DNA from: Nemopilema nomurai
Lineage: Eukaryota > Cnidaria > Scyphozoa > Rhizostomeae > Rhizostomatidae
DNA: 64,000 nucleotides
Assembly (NCBI GenBank): GCA_003864495.1
Contig: ML133461.1
Coordinates: 744,001 to 808,000 of the forward strand
Reading direction: 5' to 3'
Shown: one piece after another, positions 11,301 to 23,295 of the stretch
Position numbering within the stretch: the first letter of the stretch is position 1
Layout: each line of letters starts with the position of its first letter
The notes under the pieces: model-generated
Seen by the model: only the letters and a program-made list of their open reading frames with translations
Database searches by the model: none
What the model was told of the DNA's origin: nothing
Made by a program: the position numbers and the translations under genes

Positions 11301-14300
11301 CATCGTAGAACTACGTGCGCGAATTTCAATCTCAACCCAAATGTCGAGTTGCTGTCCTTAGTATCACCGCGGCCTCAATGGTATGAACTTCTAATTTTGA
11401 TTTGACTATTTTTATTCTAATTTTTGCTTGGAGATGAATTTCCTCTTAAATTTTAAAGCACAAAATCGTATTAATTAAAAGGCCGTGATGGGGCTTATTG
11501 TAATTTTTATTAAATATAAAAATTAGCCCAACAAAAATCTCATCATGAAATGTAAAATGTGTAACTGCTCTGTTGTACCTTTTCATTCCACCTCTGGAGT
11601 TGTATTTTCAGAATAATACTGTTTCTTTTTAAGTTAGCTTTTTGACACCATTGAAAAAATAGGAAGCTCGCCTTATATTTGTCAGAAATATTTTTTGGAA
11701 ATGCTAACTTCATTTACTTTAAACTCCCTCCTCCAAAATTGCAACGTTTTGTACTAGATATTATTTTCTCCCGATATTTCAAAGAGGTAATTTATTAGTT
11801 TGGAGTCAAAAGTATCTTCGTTTGAGCAGGTTGACATTTGTAAATAATGCAAACATTTCATTTAACATAAAGAAATTTAAGTTTTCGAATGGATTTTATG
11901 ATCGAAATCCTCAAGTCGAACATTCTTTTTCTCTCTCTCTTGAAGGGCATCACGTTGACAGCAGCTGATCACGTGGTGTTTGCTGAGCTTCATTGGACAC
12001 CGGGCGTGATCAAGCAAGCTGAAGACAGGTGCCACAGAATAGGACAGAAAAGCGCCGTCCAGATCCACTTCCTAACAGCCAAGGGTACCATCGACGATGT
12101 GTTGTGGTCCATGTTGTCACGCAAGGTTCGTAGGACCAACTTAGCAATAGCGCCCTCCATATACAGTGTACTTTTAATGTAATAGCTTTTTATTCTGGCT
12201 TCTGTGGTGTCGTATATTATTACATCATCCTTTGGTTTCATGCCAGTTGAGTAAAATAACAACGATTTCACTAGATTGCCTACATATATAATGCATTGCT
12301 TCTTCTTTTATTCTCCATTTACTTTGATCTGATCGATTCTGAATAGCTGACAGTGACGAGTGAAACTTTGGACGGAGAAGCACAATTGCTGACGGCTGAT
12401 GAAGGTGACAGAGGGAAGTCCAATCTCCTTTCCTTGTGCCAAGCCTGGTTTCCTGACGACGAAGAAGACGACGAGGCTGATTTATTTACACCAGTAAGAT
12501 TTCTAGCCCTTCTGTAATTATCTGTGTTAGCCGTCATTTCTTGTATTGATGTCGCTGCAAAGTGTGGGCCTATTATTCATTTTCATCTGTCCGTTTGAAT
12601 TGGACACTTTGATTGTGAATTTTCGTGTCTGTTCAGCTCACTGATGTAATAGCTTGGAAAAAATGTTTAGAGAAGCCATGTTGAATACAGTTCTTTGCTA
12701 ATTTCTAATGGGCATTCACCCATATTTTGTTCATGTCAAACCTAGCAGAAGCTTATTCTTAGAGCACTGAAGGTAAATTCAGAGACTATGTATACTCGGG
12801 GAGACCTATCTTCAGGAAGGTCTGTCATCATAAAGCTTTTGAAACTTGAATACGTTGAGAAGTTGCAGAAATTTAACAGTGCCTAAGACATCTTGTCCTT
12901 TGATAAAAACCCAATCAAGTAAGATTTTTTTGAAGAATAAAAGGTATGTGATATTGATGTCGGCTTTAGCTAAAATTTGATACCTACAGTGAAGCTAATT
13001 TTTAGCAAAAAGCATATTTTTAACTTAAAAGTATCAAATTGTTCTTTGTAGTATGTTGAACACTTTTGTTTATTTTCAAGAAAGCAAAAGCGAAGGATGA
13101 GAGCCAGCGAGATATCAGGGCCTGTTTTGTGAAAAGTGCCGAGGTCAAGAAAAGAAAAACGAGGACGTACTACGAAAATGGACTTGCAGATATGTCTGTC
13201 AATGAAGATAATCAGGAATTCAAGCCCCAGCACAAACGAAGCAAGCGAAGAAAAGAGTCAAAACAGGATGAAGCAAAACAATTGTCGAACAGAAATGCCT
13301 ATGACATTGTTGTTCTTGATGACAGTTGTGACGAAAGCAATGTGCAAGATCATAGTGGTCAGTTGGAGCGTACAGATGAGGTGGCAATTGAGAAAAGCAC
13401 AGTGTCTCATCCAAGTTACCCTCAGCTCGCTTCAAAAGCGGAAGAAAATCTTTCGAAAAACAATATTTACGAGCAATTCGTGGGAAAGCGTACTTTTGAA
13501 GAGACAGCTGAGGGCTCATGCAGTGTTTCACGTGATGCGGAAGCTCTTCGGCATTCTCCCAGCAAAGAGAACGCGGAAAGCAGCAATTATGAGACAGGTA
13601 TGACTAATTTAGAAGAGTGCTTGGCTGATGAACAGCTTGAGAGCGGTAGCAAAGATGGGAACTATGATATGTTTGATTGCAATGAGGCTGTAGTCGAGGA
13701 AGCCGAATCTATAGTGCAAAATTCTTGGCAATGCCTATTATGCACGTTTTGTAACCACGCGGATTTGAATGTTTGCGAGATGTGCGAAGCCAGAAGACCC
13801 GAGTCGCACGTGCAAACTAGGTCACGTGGTGTCACGTTGGTGTCACGTGATGGTGAATGTCAGTCTTATAAAAGATCGCCTTTGAGAATATCAAAGAGGA
13901 CGAGAAATTCAAATGAAAATAATGAAGAAGGAGTTCATGATTTATCCACATCTAGCGAGTCAATGAACATCAGTTTAAGTCCCCCACCAAAACCCAGGTC
14001 TTGTACGGAACATGACGTAGAAAATTCTTGTTCTGTTGCTATACCCACTCCATCAGAGCATGTTTCTTGTGATGAAACGCATGAAAGTTTGGTAGGTCAG
14101 CCTAATGAATGTTTGAAAATTGTAGACGAGACTTCTGCTATTACCAAACTTGAAGCTGGCTTGACCAATGGTGAAATGAGTTCGGTCAAGAAGGGTGGGA
14201 TGCCAGCTGGTCCAAGTTCCTTGCCAGTTGTAGTGAACATGGTGAATAGGAGAGACAAATATATGCCAAGTTGCAAAGCATCAACAAATGAATCAACAAC

Positions 14301-17300
14301 ATCCATTACATATAATCACGCTGCCTCAGATAGCGAAGTACAGACAGCTACTGATTCGAGTTCAGGCTCAGATAATGATTGGTTTGATGTTGGTGATGGT
14401 GGCTCGTGTAGCAAGAGATCTGATCTGAGGCCAAAGCAAGGAAAGAGGAATCGCAAGAGAACTCATGCTGATGATCAATGCTCCACCATCTCTCTTGCTG
14501 ATCATTACTCAAAGGTATCGGAAAATCCTATAAAAGAGACGGGCTCTTTTGTGCTTAGAGACGAGGACTCAGCTGCAAGTTTGGGGAAATATGACAGTAG
14601 CACCCTAAACAGTCCCCTCGTGTTTAGTTCACCAGAAGACGATTCTGAAGACCCAGAATGTAGGCCTCAGAGCTCCACCGCCAGATTTCGGTTGGCCTCA
14701 GCGTTATTAAAAGAAGAGCAAGCAGGAAGTGACCGGAAGCTCAAAGTTGAGTCAGCAACTGAGAAAGATGCCGATTCGAATATCGGTAACGTGAGCTCGT
14801 TATCGGATCCAGACAGCGATGCAACAGTGGATTTGAGTACATGCGCAGGAGGTAGTTTTTCATTTCTGGTTTATTAATGCAATTAGTGCCATATAAACAG
14901 CCAGTTTTCACTTAACATTTCAAACCTCACATATTATAACGGCTACTTGGTCGGAAACCTTAATGACAATTTAGATCAGTTTGTTAATTGACGTATTTCC
15001 TAATAATTTCATTGGTTTTCGAAATCAATGGTACGTTTATCGCTGGAAACTACAGGGTGCTGGCAAGGCACGCCACATGTCCTACATCTGAATTGCGCTT
15101 GAGTTTGTTTCCTTGCTCTCTTTGCATGGCAATGAGAGTTTTGTCATTAGGCCAACTCGCAGCCAAAAAGCTCCTTAGGTATTATCTAGATACTCTCGTT
15201 TTTGAAAATTGAAGCAAGTATTGTTATTTATTTCAGAGCTAGGGATGTTTAATTTGAGTTGCAGCCTAAAGAACGATTAATGTTAGCCGTCCTCAGTGCT
15301 GTATTTAATATATCAATAGATAGAGATAATGGAACCAGTTTTGCATTCTTAAAGTACTTTTTCGTCTGATATTCCGCAGTATGCAAACGTCCAAAAATGA
15401 ATAAAAGCTGATAAAATGATTAGTCAGTTTCGGAACGAATCACTAGTGGATCTCGAGACATTTGCATATTCTGAGTATGCCATAACTGTTCCCGCTATTT
15501 CTAGTGATTTTGAAGCTATGTACCACGAAGCATTAGTTTACATATTAATTTAAGTTTTGGAAATTAATTTAAGTTAGTGCTTACATAGCATGTTGGTATA
15601 GCATTTATTTTTAGATAGTGCCTTGGTTGTAACAAGTGCATTGCCTCGTTTCAGAGTTACATGAAACAGCACCGGTCAATACTGAAATCGACCCTGAATC
15701 GCATCCACATGCAAACGAGGATTGCAAGGCTGATGATGCGTGCGAAGATGACGCGGCCTTTTTACTCGATGGTGACTTTGATGACGAAATCTCACTTGTG
15801 CCGTCGGAGCACAGTGAAAGCGAGGCAGAGAGTGAGGAAGAGGTTCAGCCTGTCGATCTATTGTTCAAAATGAGTTTCGAAAGTGACAGAGTTTATTTAT
15901 ACAACTTGGTAAGTGATGCTAACCCAACCACAAATCATTTTTTTCGAAGTTCTAGGCGCCAACTATGTAATATTCAGAAACATCGCGGGATGCTAAAAAG
16001 TCTGTGAAATTTGTTTCATATCTCGCAAGTGTTTTGGGTCAGTTATGCAAGAAAGCCAGCATAGTCTTTGTAGGACGGAGGTGCTGGTGTCCATCTACCA
16101 TTGTAAACTGCGGAATTGGTTTTAACATTAAATGCAGTATGTATCACAATTTTCGCGCCAGGCTAATTCTGGTCAGCGTTTTATACTTGTTGCCTCATGG
16201 AAACACAGGAGCGCCGTGCAACTTTGAGAAATGTGCATGTAGCAACTTTGCCTGGCAGTGGAGCCTTGTTGTCTTTTAGTCAGGTTGTCGCAGCCCTTGT
16301 TACATTTAGAACTCCTTAATATCAGTGAACCTTCAAAAGTGACGAGTAAGTTTCAGTTTGAGAGCTAACATCAGTGACGTAACATGTTCGTCACCACTTC
16401 TTGTGTTTGGCTCAGCTTCGCGGTTGCCGCAGGAGTCCCGCAGATTTGTACTCCACTCGCGAATCGTATGATTGGCCCGTGCTGCGCTCCGCCACTCGGC
16501 TTTATCGCCCGTGTTGATTTGCAATGCATCCTGCAACATGGTACAGTGTGATTGATGTTGGTGGTCTTGTCTAGTCTGTTACGCAGGTCTCAGGTTAATT
16601 CGATTTTGACTCTTTCTTCAAACGAGAACGTGACGGCTTCCTTTGTCAAAAGATTATTGGAGCTCTAGAAGATTTGTCTAATTTCAGTTTCGAATTTGCC
16701 CAAACAAGTATGAGGCCAGTGTCAAATGTCTGTGAAGCTTTGAGGTGGCTAAACTGCCACATTTTCAAAAATATTTCAAAGTCTGTTTAATTCCTTTTTG
16801 GTGCTCAATCGAAACTGAAACGTATCAAAAGAATGCTTTGATGATATCATTAGTTGCCATTTTGAAGTCAACCTGAACACCAGTTTCTCTTGGCTCGGCT
16901 CCAAGTTGCAAAGAAGTGACGTTTAAACTATCGCATCATGTTATAACTCTTGGTCTCACTTATCAAGGGTTTTCTGTAATTAGTCTTGAAAGTAACGAGT
17001 TTTCTTTCGATTAAATACGCTCTATATTCTTCTGCTCATGATTTGCATTCAATAAATGTCCGATTTCCAACGAATTTTCATTTGATGTTGACATTTCAAA
17101 CGGTATCTTGCTATCTTACTTGTTATTTGTGATTTCACGAATTTTGTTATATGAATATCCTCATATAGAAACAAATATTTTTCTTCACCATATAGTTTTA
17201 TATTCTTTTCTGTTTTCTAAAAAGGCAGTAAATGGCCTCTCTTTTTCGATGGCGTAAAATAATTTCTTGTTCACAATGCTTCACTTCTTGTTTGTCATAC

Positions 17301-20300
17301 TACTTGGCTTCATTTGGGCCTAATTAGCTTCATTTGGGCCTAATCAGCTTGCTGGCTTGACAAGTTTGACTTTGACTTAAACAATGGAAGATGTTTTTAA
17401 TCCTTTTTCATCTTCTAGACTTTTCAGCATTGCTCCCTCAAAGACTGAAATATGCTTTTGTCCAACTTGTAGAACGAAGAGCCTCTGGGCATCAACCTTC
17501 ACATTCCAGATCTTGGTTTTCTAAATAACGATGACCTACCCAGAATTTTCAGTCATGCTGACAATTTAAAGCAACTTAGGAAACTTTCAAGAGAATGGAG
17601 CTTGTATGTTCTTTTGAGCAATGTTTTTTGCGGAAAAGTCAATAGCGAACATCTGCTTTTTGTCCGTAATTCTGTTTATTTGAATTTATGCACCAAACTT
17701 GAAATGACGCTAGACTTATTTGCTTCAGAAGACTGAAGATTTACATTAGATTTATTTGAATTATTAGAAGACTGAGGGAGATGAGCACGATGTGTTATAA
17801 ATTCACCATTTCTTGCATGCAAAGCCTCAGTCGCTTTAAATCACAAACCAATAACGTGCATTTCAACTTAGAATATCAGTTATCTGAGAACTGATAAGCG
17901 TAGACGTTTCTTTGTTTATGATGCTTCGGTAAGGAAAGAGTAAACATAGATCCTGGTGTTATTTGGAAGTGAAATATAATTTGGTATCAATATTCGGTGG
18001 TATATCGTTGAGGAATCTCCTTTGTAAAGAGTTTCGTGGTGGTGATAAAGAATGACGCCTTGACTGGTTTTTTATCTCATAAAGATACATTGGAATGAAA
18101 ATCAAATCTCTCTGTTAAATCTGAAATTCAAATGTATCTGTTTTATTGTTGGGAACTTTTCAACGAGATCTTATCCTAGATTGACGACCACCAAGCAGCG
18201 ATTGATAAGGAAAAGTGGACTTGTTTTTAGAAGTCCTTTGGATGCTTATTGCAAGTTGAAAGAGGTGATTTTTATGGGAAGGTCATATGCTGCATGTTCA
18301 TTATTGCATTTCAAGACAATTCAATTAATCAATAAAAGAAGCAGTATAAACTGAGAAACTCCAGCTAAATTTATACACAACGAAGTTATATATTTATATT
18401 ATTAAAGTTCTTAAAAACATCTGTTTGTTGATTTTTAATTCTGAGTTTCCGGGCATTTCCCTGGGTACGGAGAAGTGTCTTTCGTGTGAACAAAGAGCAT
18501 GCAATAAAAACCTCTCTATTTCCTTAGATGCGGTACGGAAATCCGAGCAACGAGAGGTTTTCTTCGAAGGTACGTTCATTTTCGAATTGTATACTTTCCC
18601 TTCTAACCAGCAATGGCTCAATGTATTTGCTAGAAATAATTAAGTCTCTCCTTTCTGGTATGGTAGTATTTCGTTTCATAGTCTTTTTTTTGAAGGAAGG
18701 TAGCAGCATTTTCAAGATACTTCGATTCTTCCGATACCGTATTCTGCTGTAAATAGTGGGATGCATTCTTTAATATGGAAGCATTCAAAATAGCTATTAC
18801 TTTGAAGGCATTAGCCCCGGTTACCTTCAAGTTTCAGGGTTTCATGTTTCACTATATATATGAATGCCACGCCTGAATATAAAGTGATTCTTGCATTGCA
18901 TGCTTTGCTTCAACGTTAACAGTGTCCTATCTGGTGAAAGGCTGTGACACAACAACAGCTTCCCATAAGTATAACCGAGGATATAAGGTGTTTTAAGAGT
19001 TAACATGACGATAATCTACATGGATATGACTTTGTCCTTCTTGATGTGCAAATTCCAGTTTGATTGTCTGCCCGCGGTTTCAAAGAGATGAAAAATTAAC
19101 ATGGCTAGTTCCGAAGTGATCAATTTTTCTTGTGTTGATTGGATCAAGAGTCTTCATAGTTTTCTTATTAGATTAGATGGCCTAAACTCTTTGCTCTACT
19201 CGAGTCACATAATCTTTCCGTTTTGCCGACAAGATCGCATAAGTGATATTCACTTGTCTTTCCAGAGACCAATCTTAGACAATCACTGTTATAACCACCG
19301 AGGCGAAGGCTTCTAACTTACATGGATTTAGCTTACCCACTGTTTAATTATTGCTAGACAGTACACGGTAAAGGATTTGCATTTCAGTTAACACATTAGC
19401 CACAATGCGAGTCTGAATAGCTCTGTGCTGTTTACGTGTAGGCGATCCTGTCTGATCTGATCTCGCAGTTATCACGGTGAATACTGTAAATTAATTAAAA
19501 AGCACTGATAGTACCTGGAGAAACACAGTCGGTGGCTTATCTTGCGATCGCGGTCTACTTCGCGTCGCTAACGGGAGGTGGGAAGTGGGCATGGCAAACT
19601 GGCGAGTAAGTCTGGGCACAGAAACACACAAGGCGTTCACCACCTAGCTTTAATCTGCTATCTTAAAACCGAAACCAGAGCCACATTACCTCCAGGATTT
19701 TCTTCCCTGTCTAATTATCAATTTGCTTTTCATTGAAGTGCTTTCCTGCGAAATTACAAACTCTATCATCAGTGGTCCCACATTAACATTAATGCCTTTA
19801 TTGATGTTTCATGGGAAAATTAACCGTCCTGCGTTATCTTTTTAACTGGTTTTTGCTGTTTTGAGTTAAGTGAAGAATGTGGTGTTTGATATTGTGGAAG
19901 CGTGTGCGAGTCTTGCCCTAGCCAAAGTCTATTCTACTTACGATTGTAAGATGTCATGTATATAGTTTGAATAGTTACTGACAAGTCGCGAAAAACCAGT
20001 AGCACTCTATCGTCTTCTTTCTTCTACAAATTTCTAATAGGGAACCAATCATTTTAGGAGAAGAGAAATGAGAATGTGAAGACAATAGCAGCTTGTATTG
20101 GTGGTAGCGTTGCAGAAATAAAGGATTCCAAGCATCAGAGATACGGTAGCAAGGCTCCTGGTGAGCGAAATGACGAATGGGTTTTTCCAGTTGCGATTTT
20201 GAAGTAGACTCAATGATTGCAACATGCTTCTGTTGCTTTTCGTGCGCGAGATGTTTAGATTTTTTAACTCAGCTTTGTATGGTACCAAACACACCAATGT

Positions 20301-23295
20301 CATTTAGATGTAGTTTAGGAGATTTTAAGCGCAGTACCTTACATGTTGTAAAGCAGAAAAAGCAGTGCGAATGTGCAAAGACAGGGCAGGGGGTGTGAAT
20401 ACAGTTAGCTGGTAGTGGGTACAACGTCTTGGGCTTAGAGCAGCCTTTCTGGATATTTTAGGCAAGTCAAGCAAGGCTGTGGAGGCTGGTTGCGAATCGA
20501 GCGAAAGTGAGCCCCAGATGTTATTGCAAGCTGTCGACACAGAAGGAGATCCGCTTTGCCTGTTTTGTAAAAACAAAGTTAAGACTGGATTCAAAGCAGG
20601 AAGTCGACAGGCGATGTTTTGCTCATACAATTGTCAAGAGGAGTATCTGGTGAGTTGAGTGCATTCTGTACACTGATTTGCACGACAATGTATTGAAAAG
20701 CAGCAGATCAAAACAAGACCACTTACGTAACCACTGATCATTACACGACGAAGGACATAGAATACCTTTGCACAGGAGCAATTATATTGTTTTCTCCATT
20801 GCTTTAGACAAAACATAATTCTTATAACTTCAGGAGAATGGCCGTCATCCCACTCCTATCACCGATCAGTCATGTGTTGTGATAAATTCTTTGTGATAAG
20901 GTTAATGTCAATGTAGAAATGACAACCAGAACGTTCATAGGGTTTTGAGAAATACTTTAACTTTGATCCTTTCATAAAGTTTCGCACCAGCAAAAGTCGA
21001 ATTGTACGAGAACGGTTATTTGGCTTGGAGAGAGGGGTCTGCCAGATCTGTCAGTTCGATGTCCACCAGTTATACACACAGATAGCAGCACTCCGAAAGA
21101 AAGACAGGAAAGCTGCACTGGGAGCAACTCATTTCGCGAAATTACCCGTAGCAACACTCAACAAAATTATCTCTAATCCAAAGCAGGGCCAGGTTCGTAG
21201 TCACAGTCTCGCAAATTCGATTTCAAATATTTCTGTTATTTTGTACCGAATACGAGTAGTATAAAGAAGAACTTAACCAGTAATATCAGTGTGCTCATTT
21301 TCTTTGCTGGATATTCCAGCCTTCTTTGCAAGTATAAATTGAAAAGAACGGAAAACAGGGTCTTTGCTGGAGGCTTAAATATTCCACAAACTTAAACTTG
21401 GTTGTTTTTCTGTAGAAGGCCAAGGTAACCAATCTTAAAAGAGTTAAAACAGAGCTTTTCCTGCAATCAAATTATTCTCATGGCTAAAAATTCCACAGAC
21501 ATTCAATTTGATTACGTTTTAACTTGTTTTTGATCTTTTTGTTAAGGCTGGGATTCCTTTGTGTGTTTAACTTAATAATTCGTTTTGTCATATTACTTCC
21601 TTTCACAATGTTAGGCCTAATAATTTTATCAACCTGTATAGCCTTCTGCCTTACAAATTTCTAAGATGATCTACAAAGCTTTGTCGGAAATAAAGCACTG
21701 TTGAAATGCCTATTTGTCCCAGCTTTCGTTTTTCCTTCAATCGCCCTTGTCGTATTCAGTTTGCATGTTTAAATTTTTAAGGCTAAAACCCTGTTTTCCG
21801 TTCTTTTAAATTTATAATTGCAGAGAAGGCTGGAATATCCTATCGATCGGTTAGTAGACGTTATTTAGTTCTCGCAATTTATGCTAAGTTTTCGTGACTT
21901 GCTTTGTGTCATACAGTTTTGGGAAGCAGACCATATAAATGCAGTTAGCGAAGGCGGGGGCGAATGCGGCCTAGAAAATTACCGAACACTTTGCATTCCT
22001 TGTCATCGTAATGTGACTAAAGATCTCCACAAAAGACTGCGTCATAAAAGAATGATTGACAAGAGAAAGGCAGAAGGGATCACGGATATTGGAGCCTTCT
22101 TCGGCAGAACAGACCCAAGCTCTGATTCACATAAAGGTACTAAAAGGTTCAGATCTTACACCTGAGCGCTATATTAATATTAATTATTGTGGTACATTAG
22201 TTGTGACTTGTATTCTTGCGCTTAAGAATTTCATAGGATGAAAATTTTGTCAATAGCATGTATCACGTGATTACTAGGAAGCATTCAACAACAAAGTATT
22301 TTGGCCAATCATAGCTCGAAGATTTCAGCAGATTTTATTTGCTACAAGAGCTGTAGTTTCATGGCATGTAAGAACTACTGACAGATATTTTTGAAAGATC
22401 CTAAGTTTTCTTTTCAATGTACATTGGCAGGTGAATTTTATGTAATTCCTTAAACTTCCTCCTTTATCTCTCAGATACCAATGCACAGAACTCAAATGAT
22501 TTTTCTGTTCCTTTTGCTTCTATCTCTGGCCAAATATTGCGTGGGCCTTTGACAAATCCAGCAAATGTGTTCCACAAAGATGAACCAGAACCCTCTAGAA
22601 CTGTAACCAAAAGTGAAATGACGTCACTCAAAAAGAAAAGGTCAACTGGGAAAGTGGTTGATGGTCGTGAAGGAAACTTCACCAACACAAAGAGCAGAGA
22701 AAATGATAGTTCTGTTGGTTGTGCCGTCGATAGAGCATTGAATGTAGAACAGCGTGAAAACTCTTTTGATGATGCCTTATTGCATTCAAAAGCTGCTGCG
22801 AAGAACGTTCTTTCAACACGTGGCAGAAAAAGTGTCAACAGCAAAGCTGACGCATTTATGGAAGAAGGAGACACGCAGAAAATTGCAGCAAATGTCGCAT
22901 GCTCGACCAAAACGTTTCAGAAGTGTTTAGTTTCCGCATCAGAAGGCAGTGCTAACAAGGCATCGGTGTCTTGTGAACAGGTAAGCCAAGCGGAAAACTA
23001 TGGAGTCGGAAGCAAAATGGGAAGTGCGTTGCAGCATGTACCGACAGCCGCTGCGAGGACGGTCTCCTCGCAGCCTCTTTCCAAAAATCGTAAAGTGACT
23101 AAGAGGTCGGTCAATGTAGAGCGCAAGCCATCCATGGATAGCAGCACAGGGTCATCTGCTTTCAAAAAGGGCAAAGGAGAAAAGATGTCGAAATCCTTGG
23201 TGAAAATAACGGAGGAAGAAATCAAGAAATCAGATGAAAAAATTTCTGCTTTGATTGCAAAATCGACAAAAAATAGAAATCGTTCAAAAAGATGA
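5393..23295 (+). CDS. ZRANB3: ZRANB3-like annealing helicase with HNH nuclease
   Basis: Exons: 5393-5490, 5788-5806, 6470-6648, 6941-7181, 7562-7695, 8519-8591, 8780-8854, 9512-9658, 10317-10484, 11309-11380, 11946-12125, 12347-12493, 13081-14851, 15655-15908, 17473-17603, 18180-18264, 20058-20160, 20462-20649, 20980-21192, 21917-22136, 22475-23295. All join in phase, giving 5,319 nt and 1,772 residues; human ZRANB3 has 1,079. Order: SNF2 ATPase with Walker A MGLGKT (40-45) and DESH box (139-142); helicase C-lobe ending in the [10 protein letters not shown] motif (about 427-436); PIP-like QRDIRACF (520-527); NZF finger (about 727-750, CxxC-x10-CxxC, with the TF and M positions associated with ubiquitin binding); zinc-binding and HNH region (about 1320-1470, with DH at 1431-1432 and a later CIPCH); then a basic, Ser/Lys-rich tail of about 270 residues. 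In vertebrates the enzyme acts at stalled forks with PCNA and K63-ubiquitin chains. Odd points: a 19-nt exon 2, a very large exon 13, and no clear C-terminal APIM motif. Confidence 0.93.
15313..15512. repeat. fold-back element, copy 1 (ZRANB3 intron 13)
   Basis: The left arm, with AAAGTACTTTTTCGTCTGA followed by a GCAAACGTCC segment, matches the arms of the copy at 51458-51758. The right end (AGTATGCCATAAC, then GCTATTTCTAG) also matches that copy and is roughly the inverse of this copy's own left end. No coding capacity is seen. It is more decayed than copy 2. No target duplication could be defined. Confidence 0.6.
21309..21840. mobile_element. non-autonomous DNA element with 52-bp inverted ends
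   Basis: The left end (21309-21360, from GGATATTCCAGCCTTC to GGAAAACAGGG) is the near-perfect inverse of the right end (21789-21840, from CCCTGTTTTCC to GGCTGGAATATCC), with only a few mismatches over about 52 bp. The 0.43-kb interior has no open frame of note. This structure fits a MITE or solo fold-back element. It lies in ZRANB3 intron 19, with its right end 76 bp before exon 20 (the HNH exon). No flanking target duplication is obvious, so the class is unknown. Confidence 0.65.

Noticed and set aside
13136..13603. 155-residue frame overlapping ZRANB3 exon 13
   Set aside because: It is a shadow in another frame of a long, well-supported coding exon.
22464..22910. 148-residue minus-strand frame
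   Set aside because: It is antisense to the last ZRANB3 exon, whose frame is confirmed by phase and length.
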